A stretch of 64,000 bases of DNA from Aptenodytes patagonicus (GCF_965638725.1 NC_134982.1:74972155-75036154), one strand, 5' to 3'. Counted from the stretch's first letter, positions 1 through 13,834 are shown. Notes: generated by a model not told the origin, from the sequence alone. Numbers and translations: made by a program.

Positions 1-3000
1 ATTTTTCTGAACTTTTAGCACATGAGACCTAAGGGATTACATGTCAGAGAGGTTCAATTAACCAAAACATTAGTGCTCAGAGATGTTTGATTTTAATGAC
101 CATATTCTTGAAATTTTAAAGTGGGTAAAATACATTTCACTATTTCCACTATGTAAGCCACAATGCCTTGGAGCGCAGGATGACACAAGGAATTGCAGCT
201 TAAGAACACAGGTGATTTTTCATGGGAGACATAAAGGAGCAGCAGTGAGTCTAAATTGCCTACAAGTTTGAACAGCTACACAAGTTTCTGGAGACAGTTT
301 GATTCTTCTGTTATTCAGAAGACGTACTTTCAGTATTAAGTTGGAGATGACCTCCTACCATCTCAGCTCAGTCAGAGTGGGGTTGAAGAGTCAAGGTTTT
401 GGCTTGGTCTGTTTGTGTCCAAATATAAGGAGCTATTGAAAACTGTATGTGAAGCTTTGTTGCTGGATGTATTCTCTGTTATTCTGAAAAGTCTGTGTTA
501 TTTGAATTCAGAATATCAATTTCCTAGGTATATTGATATAAGTGGAAGACTTTCTGCTTAAGACAAAAGGATGTCTGTGTATCCAATACTCAGACATCCA
601 AGCATCAGAAAATTGATAATGCTGCTATTGTCCCCATCTTACAAAAGATCAGCCTGCCCAGAACAAACATTCAAAAATCAGATTGGGACTGCAGCTGAGA
701 CATTTTGAGCTTCTGCCCACTTTCAAAGACTTAAAAATTTTAAACCTGTTAAAGCAAAACTGCAGTGCCCACCTGATCCTATGACTCAGGAGGGGCCTAT
801 ATGAAAATAGACTTCCATGGCAGCTGTGATAAAGTCTCCCCTGGGGGACCCTTAGAGAGTACCTATATAAGGACTAAAAAAGAAGGAAAACCATGAAGGA
901 GAGACACAGATACAGGCATAAAGCAGGGAAGAAGTTTTGGCTGTCTGCTAATCATCTGCATCTAGTAAGTAGAGCTGCAGCTGTGGTATAATTATGGGAT
1001 GCAGCCCCTTCCCCAGTGCTCTTCTCCAAGTGTAACTCTCAGTGGCTTCTGCTCCTTTCAACCATACTCAGTTCAATCACGTAGAGTTTAGTCCTGGCAT
1101 GACAAGGAACTGAGAGTGAAATCACCTTTTATTTGGTCACCAGCACTCACTAGTTTCCATGCGTATGACATGTAAGGGTGTTTTGTGAAAGCTGCAGAGC
1201 ATGGCTGAGAAGAGGTGGATATGATCTGAATTGTCCTCAGGTTACTACATAACCACTAACATCTGTTAGCATTGCTATGCTTTGCAATACCCAGCCTTAT
1301 CAGTGGGGATATTTCTTCACATTTCACTTCATTCTAGAGTCGCATTAATCAAAAGTGAGTCCTCCTTGTAGTCACCCAGGACCTAACTGGCCACAGTTAT
1401 CCATTAGAGTTGATACATACTGAATTTCACTCAGTTGTAGCAGTCAGTAATCTTGTCTTGGCATTGATTCCCAGAAAAAGAGAACACTGATAGCAAATAA
1501 CAAAGGAAGTGGCCTAATAGGTTCAATAAGCATATAGTAATAATAATCCTGATGAGCATGTAATTTTGCCTTTAATACAGGGTGGAATAATAGTCATAAA
1601 GAGACACCAGGTTATGAACTCCATTCTGTAGCGGGAGCAGCTATGTGAATGGAGACTGGTATGTAGAGGTTAAGCCTCTGACCTAGAGCTGCTTTCAGCC
1701 ACTAGAAATAACCTGGAAAAGCAGCAGTAGCATATGGCTCCTCAAAGGGATTTTGCAGGCTGCAATGTGGGAGGGTGGATGGTTTTGGATGAGATTAGAT
1801 CCCATCTGCTGGAGCTATATTAGTTTGGTAAAACTGACTCTTTAGCTCAAAGTTCAACACCGATATACCATGCTGCCCTTTGGATTTCCAGTGTTATTAT
1901 TTGATCTTTGTGGATATCTTTCTTAATGAGCAGAAAATTGCTCCTAGTCTCCTCCAGCATCATTTCAACTAGGTTCATCTCTTTGATCTGTTTTTTTATT
2001 TCCACATTTTATAGGTAAATTAAAAATTATCAGGAGGTGGAAAAGCATGAAAAAAACCCAAAAATTGTGCCCCCTCCCCCTTCTTCTTAGTAGAGAGGTC
2101 CATGAAGAATAAGTTCTAAAAACTGCAACCCCCCAAGTTGTGTGTCATTAGAAATTAAAGGTTGTCTATTTTCTTATATAAAAATGAGATTTTTGAAGGC
2201 AGTTTTTACTGGTCATGCAGGTCTCTGAAGCTCAGCAGACGAAGATGACTTCAAAAGGAAATGAAATAATAACCAGCACTGATTCCCCAGTGCATTGTTT
2301 CTAGCACGTCTTTACATTTTTGAGTAAAAAGCTAAGCTTATCCCCCCCTTCCATATATGTTCTCTGGTATGTTTCGCAAGCTCCCCTTAGATTATACTTT
2401 TAATACTATGATTCTTACCAGACATTGGGAAGCCATGACTTTTCCTATTATGTTATTCTGTTGAGTTCAGTAAGTGTTTCTATTAAACACAGAAGTCTTT
2501 ATGCATGTGTGTATGTGTGTACTACTGCAGTATATATCTTTGCCAGTCAGTACCTGATTTCACTCACGGGCATTACTAGGTGTGGTTGGAAATCAGTAAT
2601 TCATTCTCCATATGCCAAAACCCAAATCTCAAAAGTTTTCCATACCCTGCATATGTGCTACACATCAAATATTTGTTCAGTGGAGAAGACAGAACAATGT
2701 GGGACAACCTGCTCACTCTACAAATGGCATGGGAGTCTCTGAATAAGCAGCTTTCATAGTGGTGTGGTAGTCTCAGAACTGCCCGCACGAGCTCTGAAAC
2801 CTCATCAGAGATAGGAGAGATAAAAAGCACGTTTTTGTAGCATTTTCCTGGCCAAAAATACACATGCCCCTGAAGACACACACAAATGCACATCTTTTTT
2901 TTTTTTTTAAATCTGTGTTACTGAGCCATGTAATTAACTAACCGGTACTTACTGGAATGATGGGCAATGATATTTTTTAATCACAATTTTATTCAAAGTA

Positions 3001-5619
3001 GTTCAGCATGTAATTACTAATCCTGGTTAGGAGACGGAGAGAGGGAAAGGATGAGAGATGTTCTTTCCTGAAGATGTGGTAAATGCAGAGAGTATGTTGT
3101 GGTGTCACAGAGCACTGTCACTGTGGCAGTGGTGCCTGTGAGAGGAGTAGTACGTAGAGCACAGGAGGAGAGTAGTACAAATATAATAATAGTTCCTGAG
3201 GAATACATACATTCTAGAAAGTGTAATAATGGAAGCAAGAGCAAGATGGTAGTAAGAAGCAATACATACGTTTCTTCTCCAGGCCTCAACTTTCATGTGC
3301 GCCTTTCTTAGCAAAGCAGCAGGTCAATGGACAGAGCTATCCATGCATTCCCAAGGAAATGTATTTGTGTACGTCTCAGACTCAACCTTTCTATCTGTAT
3401 GACTAGTTCGTCGTTTCAGTTTACCAAACACTGTGGGTGTAACTCACTAGTTTTTCCTAGAGATGAAAATGCAGAGTGTGCATGTTATATGAGAGAAGGA
3501 GGCACAGTAAGAGAACATAAAATGTAGCTTTGTGGTAAATCTTATTTAACTATCTGCAGGTAAATGCTGATTTTTTGTTCAGTCTGGTACCTTCTGAGCA
3601 CATGCATGCAAACCAGTATTCTTATGGCAATGTCAAACACTCATATCAGACATTATCCTAATTTTGATGCATTTCACAGCAGTAAGAAGTCATAGCTCTG
3701 CTTGGTCAGAGAAGATATATGCGTAGCCTTAGCCTTCTGACTTTCCACAATTCTTTCTAACAAGCTTTTCATTATGCAATTCAGTGAAGTTCTGTAAAAT
3801 GGCCAGTGAAATTGAGAAATGAAGGAAAAAGTAAAAAAAAAATAGTAATAAAGTATAATCTATGATTCACAGAAATTGGAAAACCCAGCAGTTTTTCCAC
3901 ATCTAATTCATCGTTGTGTATCTTATCCATTATCCATTCATCTTTAATGTGAAATGTATCCTCACACACTCTCAATAACTTTTTTCTTCTTGGTTCTGCA
4001 GTTATCGGGTAGAAATGTTTTTGTTATATATGAAATTTAAGGTTGAATTTTACAATATATGACTGCAAAAAAATAAAAAAAAAAAGGTAGAGATGACAAT
4101 TTTAACACCTCAAGTATGACATTTGCAGATTTTAAGGAAATGCTGATCTTTCCCCTCATAACAAGCCATCGTATACACCATGCTTTTCTTTTAGGGCAAG
4201 AGTGAATAAGAAACAGCTAACATACACATGCAAGTTCAACATGTATACAAATCCTATAAACCTGCTGTTTGTTAAAACAGGAGGTTAGTTGGAACACATT
4301 GTAATAGAAAGGGAAAGAAGTGCCTTGTACTGTACAGAAAGATACTTTTTAAAAAACCCTATATGATTAAAAAATCACAACCAGTTCTTATTATCCCCTA
4401 TGACATTATGAAATCTTGCCTATGTCCTTTCATAAAAGCACACACACCTTTTCCCTGGATGTGTCCTTTGCCTTTTCATAGCTGCTAGGCAATTTCCAGA
4501 TAACCACTTCAATCTTTCAGATAGTATCAAAAAGCAAAAATTGGGCAATTACTTAAGAAATACCTTGAGAAATTTCTTGAGAATTTTTTTTAAACTATCA
4601 GTTGTTATCTGCTTTTTCTACCTTCTGCCTTTTTGAGCACTTTAGCAGCTTGCTTGTGGGACCTCCGGCTCCAAACCAAAACCTGGAAGCAGCTAGCTTT
4701 TAGCTAAGAGATGAATGGAATGGCAGTGGAATGCTGAGGTTGCCGTAGGCAAATTGCCGTTGTGATTCTCCTTAGGCTCTGCAGGTAGTGTATGTAGGCA
4801 TAGATATGCATATATATTATTGCATGTATCCTCACTTTCAAACTTCAGAAGGAAAGTGTTTTTTCCAAATATATAATCAGGCCAGATGTCAGAGTTCATC
4901 TGAAGTTTTTCTATACTTTTCAGACTAACACAAAAAGAAGGAATTTGTAAAAGTGCAGAAATAACCACTAAAGGGGTTACAGGTTTTTTTGGTCTTGGCC
5001 TTCTTGGCCTCTGTGAAAATGAAGCTATACTACTTAATGAAATACTATCCTCTGAAAATAAGCATATTTTGGATATGTATGTAGACACTTATTTGGTTAT
5101 AGAAGACTGCTGGGCTTTATTTTTCTCAGGAATTGATGGGAAAAGGAGAACATAAGGAAGCATGTTTCCACAGGACTGTGAGAACCTCACTTTTCTCAAA
5201 TAATTTTGCTCTGAGTAGGATGTGAATCTTACTGAAGCAGTTGCCTAAAACCTTGCTATAAAAATTAAAAATGTCGGTCACATGATAATGTGGTGGGTTT
5301 CTTTTTTTCAAGGGAGAAACATTAGATTATTTAATGTATCAAGTACTGCCTGAAAAAAAAAAGATAAATCCTTGCTGTTAATGACTGCATTATAAATCGT
5401 CAGACAACTGAATTAATAAAAATGTTTTAAGCAATAAGAAGAATGCAGTATTTCTCTAGGAAAGCTTTTCTATCTCTACTATTTCTAGTCTACAGCTACA
5501 GACCACTACCTCTTATTTTCTGTACAAAATAATTAATTGTAGTTATTGAAGGTACATACTAGCCAGCTAGGTATTTAGAGATATTCAGCTAACTTTTAAA
5601 GGATCAATCTGCCTTGATT

Positions 5620-5644
5620 AAAAAAAAAAAAAAAAAAAAAAAAA
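5620..5644. repeat. poly(A) tract, 25 A
   Basis: An uninterrupted run of 25 A. The preceding sequence is not a recognisable processed gene or SINE, so I call it a simple repeat and not a retroposon tail. Confidence 0.9.
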
Positions 5645-6865
5645 TTGAAAAAGCAGTATAGTGAAGTTTCAAAGGGGTAACAGTTAACTTAGAATATTTG
5701 AGAAGTACTACAATTGAAGGGAAAAAATGAATCTTAAAACTTCTCATGATACCTAGTACATACTATTCTGTGCTCATTAACACACACACACAAAAAAAGC
5801 CTTGAAGATTTTTAAAGCAAACTCTGTTCTTAAAAGTAATAATTCATTACTAAGAAAAGGGACATTTTCCCCTTTGTCTTTTTATAAATAACAGCTGAGT
5901 AAAAGTCTAGAAGTTTCAGTAGGAAAAGCAGTAGGTTCAGGAGGTATTTAAAATATCAGTATAGTGTAAATTTGTTACTAGAATTAATGGTTTGTTTCTG
6001 ACATTTGACAGGAGGTAGCTAATGAAGCCCTGCAAAAGCTGGACCTGATAAACTGTAGCAGAGTAGCACATGTCAGACTAATTCTCAGTTCCCCTCTAGG
6101 TAGTTTGTCCTTGTTTACTGCTAGGTGCTTTTTTGGGTATCTCTGTCACACCTCAAAAAGGGTGAGTGAATTATTTTAATCAACCAAACAAAGCTCAAAA
6201 TCCGATCAAATCTGAATCCACTCTGTCCATAGTCCTGCTGCATTGTTGAATGGAAACTTAATGTAGACCCCTTTGCTCTGCCTAAGATACATATTTGGTG
6301 CTGCTTGCTTGTCCACTGAGGGACTGAGGAGAATTTGCAGGGAATATCACAAACAGCAAATATTATGGTATGTTTTAAAATAGCTGTGTCTCTTGCAATT
6401 GCAGTTCACAGATATATATTTCTAAGGTGTTTGAACCAAGTTCCAGTTTCAAAGTTCAGAACATACCAAGGTCTGTTAAAGTAGAAATACAAACACATTT
6501 TCACCATGTTGACAAATAATGTGAATAATTCTCCATAATTATAAAAAGCATTGGTGAATAGATGTAAAAAATAGTCAGTAAAAAAGTGTTGAGATTTTTT
6601 TAGCTATATACAATTGTAATGCACAAGCACACTATTGTGTATGCTTGCTCTGAACAACTGGCTATAAAACATTGCTATAGTCTATGTTGACCAACAGGAA
6701 ATTACTACCATACTCTGCAATCAATGAAAAAAGTATATATAGTCCCTGTCAGACAGTGGTCAGAAGTCCTGTTTGCACCTGCATTGCAGTCTTTCCATGA
6801 ATGATCATTGTAAGTCTCAAAACTGAGTCTGAAGTGGCTTAAAAGCTTTGCAAGTACTGCCCAGG

Positions 6866-6905
6866 TAAATAAATAAATAAATAAACAAACAAACAAACAA
6901 ACAAA
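6866..6905. repeat. compound tetranucleotide microsatellite (AAAT)n(AAAC)n
   Basis: About five AAAT units pass directly into about five AAAC units, a typical compound microsatellite likely to vary in length between individuals. Confidence 0.92.
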
Positions 6906-7574
6906 TGGAAAAGCACTTTGCATTTTCCCAGTTGGCTCACTTAGGAGCTAAGAAAACACTTGCCTTACGACTGAGTTTATGTCCTTTTAGAGTATTTCTT
7001 GGATCAAATTTCAAGAAACACTTTGATTTTTTGCAGTAAAATTCACCAGTTCAATCCCTGAAGAGTAAATTTTAACTGAGGTTAAACCACGACAGAAGGG
7101 ATTTCCTGTACACTGATTAATGAAGGTAGAGGTTGATCCTCACTGTTGTTCCAATGTATGGCTTAGTATGGTAGCATTAAGCTTCCTATTTCAAGGCTTG
7201 ATGGTTTTTTAACAAGTTATCTGCATCATAATACGAAAGGCATCATAAATTTACACTGACATATTTATGTTTTGAAAATTTCAGATATGAATAGCATGAT
7301 TGCCTGTTTTCAGAATTGCTCTCATTTTGGGGTTTGTTTTTTTTCTCACTCATCAAAAGACACCAATTCCTTATAATATCACTTCAAGTTCCACTATTAG
7401 AAGAGCTAAAGGTTCTTCTTTTGGGGGCTTGTTTTTTTTTTTGTTTGTTTTCAATGAAAATGTTGACATATGAGTACGTCATTCATTTAAAAAAGAAACC
7501 TGTGCTGTTATTTCCATGATGGCCTTCTTATACTCTACATATCACTTTCCATTATTACTAATTAAATTATTAAT

Positions 7575-7579
7575 ATAGT
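7575..7579. repeat. left target-site duplication ATAGT
   Basis: Identical to the five bases at 8186-8190 immediately after the LTR, and adjacent to its terminal TG. Confidence 0.88.
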
Positions 7580-8185
7580 TGTCCTGGTTTTGGCTGGGAT
7601 AGAGTTAATTTTCTTCCTAGTAGCTGGCATAGTACTTTGGTTTGGATTTAGCATGAGAATAATGTGATAACACACGGATGTTTTAGTTGTTGCTAAGCAG
7701 TGTTTGTACTAAGTCAAGGACCTTTCAGCTTCCCATACTCTGCCAGCGAGGAGGTGCACAAGAAGCTGGGAGGGGGCACAGCCAGGGCAGCTGACCCAAA
7801 CTGGCCACAGGGATATTCCATACTATATGACGTCATGCTCAGTACATAAACTGGGGGGAGTTGGCCACAGGGCAGCAATTGCTGCTCAGGAACTGGCCAT
7901 CAGTCGGCAGGCAGTGAGCGGTTGCATCACCTCTTGGTTTTTGGTTTTTTTTCCTTCCTGTGTTTTGTTCCTCTCTCTCTCTCGTTGTTTTACTTTCCGT
8001 TACAATTTATTATTGTTGTTGTTATTATTATTTTATTATTATTTCCATTATTAAACTGTTCTTATCTTAACCCATGAGTTTTACTTTTGCTCTTCTGATT
8101 CTCTCCCCCATCCCACCAGGGGGGCGGGGAGGGTGAGCGAGCGGCTGTGTGGTGCTTAGTTGCCAACTGGGGTTAGACCACGACA
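7580..8185 (+). mobile_element. solo LTR of an avian ERVL-type endogenous retrovirus
   Basis: The element begins TGTCCTGG and ends CCACGACA, the canonical TG...CA of retroviral LTRs. It is flanked on both sides by the same 5-base duplication ATAGT (7575-7579 and 8186-8190). A 5-base duplication is the usual size for ERVL-class insertions. Inside are a TATA-like motif (TACATAAA, about 7842), pyrimidine-rich and ATT/GTT-rich stretches, an ATTAAA poly(A) signal near 8051 and a GC-rich U5. No gag, pol or env sequence follows, so this is a solo LTR left by recombination between two LTRs. The opening sequence matches an LTR family I know to be widespread in neoavian genomes. It lies in the same orientation as LINGO2. 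Confidence 0.9.
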
Positions 8186-8190
8186 ATAGT
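8186..8190. repeat. right target-site duplication ATAGT
   Basis: Identical to 7575-7579 and immediately after the LTR terminal CA. The perfect copy shows an intact insertion. Confidence 0.88.
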
Positions 8191-11100
8191 CCAGTGTTGC
8201 TGGAGTATTTAATTACTTCTCAGCATTCCTTCAGTCCTGGCACTTGAGTTTTCACTATCTTCAGCTGAGAAGCTGTAGAGAAGAGGGAGAAACCACTGTG
8301 CCTCATTTAATGGAACACAGGCTGGGATCACCGTACTGTCAAAGAAGCCTTCGGTCAGACTCACCCTACAGTGTAGTGTTTTCAGGAGGGTTTGCTTTGG
8401 GGTTTTTTGCCATATCTGAGTAAGATGTTGAATAACTGGACATTTATACCACTTCTGTGTTTTAGTGAAAGCACGGTTTAAATATTCTTCCATCTTTGCA
8501 GCACCTCTGTGCTTTCTTCTTTCTAAAGTTACCTGTTAGATTTAGCATTTGCTCTGCTCAGAAGCAGTATCCTGCTGCTCTCTGACCCTTGGTCAGCAAC
8601 AGAGCTTTAGTAGCTTCTCTGTTCCCCCTCTGTTATTGACTGCCTTTGTAGGAACAGGAGGCTGCTGGGGACAGGTGGATTACAATAAGATATGGCTTTG
8701 CCAAATGGTTTAAGAATAGAACCCCCTAATATAATATTTTTATGGATTTTCTGTGATGGATGATTATCTTTCCTATGCAACGGTAATAGCCTAGCATTGC
8801 AGAAGACTGGATTTATTTCTCTCACCCAACAAGCCTAATCAGGTGTGGCAGAAAAGGGGATAAAAAACCTGACTGGCTCTACAGAATGACGGAGCTACCT
8901 GAATTATGAATAAATGTGATGTCATCAATCAACAGGTGCCATGAATGCAGTCAATGTTAGGGTCAGACTCACTGAGAGAAGTATAATTTCATGCTTGTGT
9001 AGACCATAAGTCCACTGCTTTTCAGTCTGAATAGGATTGCTGGATTTCCTCTTTGTACCCTTCCTGTGGTTACGGATTTCTCTCTTTCTCTAGATCACGC
9101 TTTGCCCCTAAAAAATACTGTCTGCTCAGCACAGTGTTTGAAGTTCAAAATGTTGTTTTCTGAACAGTAGAGCATTTCTCCTCTCTGAACAGGTAATAAA
9201 ACTAGAAAGATTTGACTTGACCTATTCAGCTTTAAGACTTTGGAAAAAGTAGACCCAGACACAAAGCGGGAGTTGCAAAAAACAGGTTTTCAACCCTTCA
9301 TAGTATCTTTTGTTCATAATTACCTGTCACAGGAACTCGCACAGGCCCTAGCCATGATAACTGTGGCAGCAGAAAGCCAGAAAGATCAGAAATAAAGACC
9401 AGCTTAAGCAGCAATGGGCTAGTGGGTAACTATCTGAGTATATGCAAAAGAATTTTATATACAAAATACCCATTTGTTCACAGTTGCACAAAAAGATTGC
9501 TCATATATCCAGCCTTATAAAAACAATTTTTCAATACGTCAGTGCCTTGCCACAGTTTAAGCAAATAATTTATATTGTGCTGTTGCCAATTCATTGTAAT
9601 TTCCTGTCGCTAGGTATTCCTTTGTGATAAGCAAGTTATCTTGGTCATCAATGTCTTAATACCATCACTACAGAAAAGACCTGATTTGATTCCTGTTTCT
9701 CTGTCATTTCTGTCCTCAGCTGTTCCCATACATTCAAGCCAGCCTGGGCCCTGCTTCCTTTTCTCCCCCTTAAATACCATCATTTCCTTATTCTTCTCGC
9801 CTGTCTACAGGGCTTTTCTCTCACCACAAAGTGACTAACACACTAGTCTTCTGCTGAGTTTCTCAGACGTTATTCTCCAGTATGTTCAAAGTATTGCCAC
9901 TATAGAGAGTAGTTCCCACATTAGACTGATACACTTTTTAATTTTGCAAAGCTCTTGATCATACTTTCAAGTCCATATATTGTCTAATTTGCACTTATGC
10001 TTACAGTTTCATTTCATGTTCTTTCATCTGCTCCTGCTTAGCAACAAAGTCAGTTTTGACTTAATAATTTTTTAATGTCATTTCTGTATCTCCTTCCATG
10101 ATGTCCCATTGCCTAGAAATCTTGATTCCTGAATCTCTTTGCCTTGCAATCATATGTGCTTTGCTAAAATTTCTACAGATGATAACCCATCTTCTTTCTT
10201 TGCATCTATGAGAAGGAAAGTAGGAAAAAGAACAAAACCAACAAAATATACTTAAAATTATGAAGTATTTTTGAGTACTCTGTGAAATCCTTTGCTGCCT
10301 TCTTCCAGACATCTGCCTTCATGATTCTCAACTATCTTATAATTTTGAATTCTTAAAGTGAATTGACTCAATGGATTTGTGCAGACAACCCAGCCCAAAT
10401 TCCTTTTCTCCAGGATGGAAGTCTTTCTGTGTAAATTTGCCTCTTTATGAAGATACTTTATGGTGAAGTCCTGCATTTCACCATCCTATTCCCAAACCAT
10501 CACTGTTTCAGTTAAGTACTTTTCAACCTCATGTATGCTTTGCCTCCTTTGGTTGAGCAAAAAATTGCTCACGGTATCAATTAGAAGCTCATCTAGCATT
10601 ATTTTTAATGCTGAATTGGACATCAGGTGCAAACCTTTTGGGATGAGATCTGTATTTACAGTCAGCTACTACTAACAGATCAAAAGGTGAGTGCCTTGAA
10701 GAAGACAGTGTTTATTATACCTATTTGCTGCAAAGATTGCTGGAGGATTTTCAGCTAACAATAGTTAAAATGGGTACAGCTTGAATTATTCATAAGGAAA
10801 TCCTCAAACCAAGTCAGTGCCCACTGGGTTTAGCTGTTTCATTTGTGTCCATGTTGGTAGGTCACAGTTACTTACCTAATCCTTCATCTACATCTTTAGC
10901 TTCTGAATTCTTTCATATGATAGCTGAAAAATGTCCTGCTACTGGTCTTTTGATTTTTAATAAAGGTTCTCAGCATAGGGGAAAAGAAGGCAATGATCCA
11001 GATTTTTATTCTTATCCCTTAAAAGGTACAAAAGGAAAACATGTACCCCCACAAAAATATACATACAGTATATTCAGTGACCTGAATTGTTGAGCATCAT

Positions 11101-13217
11101 CTGTAGAGGTGCAAGTAATTGTTGCATGATGATTATTCTCATCAGCCTAAAGCATGAAAGCAATTGAGTGAAAAAAATCCTCATGTTATGTAAAATGATT
11201 ACTGCCTGTGAAACATAATAAACAATGATGTTCTCACAGTGGTGATGTTAAGCAGCAGAACAAATGAGTGCAGCCTGCTGATTGTGCAATGTCTTGATCA
11301 TTACCAATTGCTGTAACCCCCAGTAAGTAAATGATTTAATTATTGGGGTGTCCGCATGATCCATTTCTAAAAGGAACAAAGAATGCTGAGAATGCACCAC
11401 AGTCGCCTTTGACACCAACTGACTTAGACATCTACAGCCCTAGGTGTTTCTCCTTGTTGTGTTTTGCTTCCGCTCTGCAGGATGTCCAGGAGGTGTGTTA
11501 AAATGCAACCACAAAAGAATGCAGTGTTAATTTATATTCAAGAGGTTAGAAATCATGATCCAAAGCATAACTGATTAACAAAATCTTCCAGAGAGCAGGA
11601 GGGAGGAGATAAGAGGAAAAGATAGGTTTTATGCATACAATGCATGACAGTAGCATCACCATGACTTCACAAGGTTTATTTCTTTACCATTCCTACAGAC
11701 TGGGCTTCATCCAGAAATTCATAGGTTTAATGGTGTGATTGCTATACTTAGAAATTCAACTAAATGCTAATCAGAGAGCAAAACTGCTGTAAAATGTCAT
11801 TGAGTCCATGCAGAAATGAGGTTTCCTATATATTCCACGAGAATCTTCCTTTATGCAAAGTGGGTGGGCAACCATGATTTGCAAGTTGAATAACATGACG
11901 TCAGTTTGCATCTATGGTGATCCAGATCATCAGCTGCATTCAATAGTGAGTGCTGAAAATCAATTAAAATCATTATCTGACTAAGGTAAATTTGCACTAG
12001 GAGCTGCAACATAGCTGCAATATAGTCTGCCCTTAGTTTTAACTGTGCTTCTACCCATACAAGAGCCAGACCAAGTATCTCTGTACTGCATTGTAGCTGG
12101 CAGTGTGCACGTATACCAAATAGCTTATGAGCCATAATCCCTTTTTCAAAAGGACATTCAGCACTTAGGCACTGAAGACTTCCTGAAAGTCAGACAACCC
12201 TCCTTGTTTCACCTTTCCCCTTCTGGTCAATGTGAGATCACCTCCTAAGTGCTGAACCCATCCTTGCAAATGTAAGTCCTGAAATCACAAGGTTTTTTAA
12301 ATACCTTTGAAAATCTTATTAGTCTGCCTACTTTGTGGATTTAAATATTATAAAATGGGAAGATGGAAAAGAAAATGACACTTCTTAGCTGTATCACAGA
12401 TTCGCTGCACCAGCCTTTCAGTTTTTAAGGACAGACCTTTGAGGCAGAAACTCTCTGTCTCCCTATGTATGGAAAATGTTTAGCACTGGCTGGTGTTTTT
12501 AGCTGCCAAACATATTAGATTTCTTGTTCTTTCATGGTAACATGCATATAAGGTGGCTTTATCAGTCCCAAGGAATACTACTTTCTCTCTCTTACTCATT
12601 TTGAGTAGATTGCACCATTCTTCCTCATTAGACTGTAATTGCTCTGTAATTATTTTAACTACAGCTGGGACAATAAGTCTTGATGGAACAGTACCTTAAA
12701 AGGAGCACTGAGGATTCAAAAAATCATCCCCTCACTCGATTTTTATTACTTCTCACCTCCTCCTGCTGCAAGTATCACAAAAATTCACAACAGCAGAAAG
12801 GAAAAGGAAAGATTAAAGAATTTGAGTCAGGATGATCACCCACATACCCCTTTAACAATGTATCCTCTCCAGAAAAGCTATATGAAAAGCCAAATTTTGC
12901 TGGTTACATTCAGCGGGGGGGGGGCAGAGAGTAGATTTTGTGCTTTACATTCCTTATAACGAAGTTCTTCATCCAAATGTGTATGCACCCACTGGCACCT
13001 CACTTACTAAAGCAGTTATCCAAGGATGAAGAATATAAAATTTGAAAAAAAATTACAAGGCCTTCACAAGGGTAGTTCCAGCTTTACCTACTAGTATTTT
13101 CTGCTTTCTTATGTAAACTTTCACAAGTGTTTCCTGACTGCATCTCAAGATCTACTTGTTAGAAAGGAAGAAATCCCTTTTAGCCTTACTCCTTTTTACA
13201 CATACTGTGTACGGTGT
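8191..13217. other. LINGO2 intron, no gene seen
   Basis: Ordinary AT-rich sequence with short chance frames only (all under 100 codons). A run of 10 G sits at 12915-12924. No mobile element was recognised in this stretch. Confidence 0.5.
12915..12924. repeat. poly(G) run, 10 G
   Basis: Ten consecutive G, prone to length error in sequencing and replication. Confidence 0.85.
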
Positions 13218-13834
13218 TTCAGGACGTGGCAGGACCTGTGACCCCATGGGGGACCCACACTGGAGCAGTCCATTCCTGAAGGACTGCACCCTGTGGAAAG
13301 GACACGTGGAAAGGACCCACGCTGGAGCAGTTCATGAAGAACTGCAGCCCGTGGGAAGGACCCTTGCTGGAGAAGTTAATGGAGGACTGTCTCCCATGGG
13401 AGGGACCCCATGCTGGAGCAGGGAAGAGTGAGGAGTCCTTCCCCTGAGGAGGAAGGAGCGGCAGAGACAACTTGTGATGAACTGACCACAACTCCCATTC
13501 CCAATCCCCCTGCGCTGCTTGGGGGGAGGAGGTAGAGAAAATCGGGAGTGAAGTTAAGCCTGGGAAGAAAGGAGGGTTGGGGGAGAAGGTGTCTTAAGAT
13601 TTGATTTTATTTCTCGTTATCCTCTCTGATTTGATTGGAAATAAATTAAATTAATATCCCCAAGTTGTGTCTGTTTTGCCCATGACAGTAATTGGTGAGT
13701 GATCTCTCCCTGTCCTTATCTGAACCCATGAGCCGAGCCTTTCATTATATTTTCTCTCCCCTGTCCAGCTGAGGAGGGGAGTGATAGAGTGGCTTGGTGG
13801 GCACCTGGCATCCAGCCAGGGTCAACCCACCACA
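13218..13834 (+). mobile_element. 5'-truncated avian ERV LTR (second family)
   Basis: The right end reads GGGTCAACCCACCACA, finishing in CA at 13834. This, with the preceding GGTGGGCACCTGGCATCC, is the U5 end of a common avian ERVL-type LTR. Upstream in the same orientation are an AATAAA/ATTAAA poly(A) region (about 13640-13655), a G-rich stretch, and three exactly spaced 45-base units (13313, 13358, 13403) plus a diverged earlier unit near 13251. The overall plan resembles the 7580-8185 LTR, but the sequence is a different family. The left boundary is approximate: no TG start or matching target duplication was found, so the element is truncated or its true start is diverged. An open frame across 13156-13431 belongs to this repeat and is not a host gene. 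Confidence 0.82.
13313..13420 (+). repeat. 45-bp tandem repeat inside the LTR
   Basis: Units beginning GGACCC(A/T)... start at 13313, 13358 and 13403, exactly 45 bases apart. Each contains a CTGGAG(C/A)AG core and a GAACTG- or GGACTG-type segment. The last unit is partial. A related unit near 13251 is offset by 62 bases because of an extra GGACACGTGG segment. Confidence 0.85.

Larger units (their letters stand above)
1..7579. other. LINGO2 intron, AT-rich, no gene seen
   Basis: Both strands carry only short open frames (the longest is 131 codons, minus strand 4693-5088) with no recognisable domain. I see no tRNA, snRNA or LTR here. Simple repeats at 5620-5644 and 6866-6905 are listed separately. 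Intron status is inferred from the position upstream of the acceptor at 49435. Confidence 0.5.

Noticed and set aside
4693..5088. 131-codon minus-strand open frame
   Set aside because: No family resemblance and no supporting context.
5560..5644. Processed pseudogene or SINE ending at the 25-A tract
   Set aside because: The sequence before the A run matches no recognised gene or SINE, and no flanking target duplication was seen.
7040..7066. GTTCAATCC motif resembling a tRNA B box
   Set aside because: No pairing T stem, acceptor stem or A box could be folded around it.
7827..8054. 75-codon plus-strand open frame
   Set aside because: Lies wholly inside the solo LTR and ends in its ATT/CTT low-complexity stretch.
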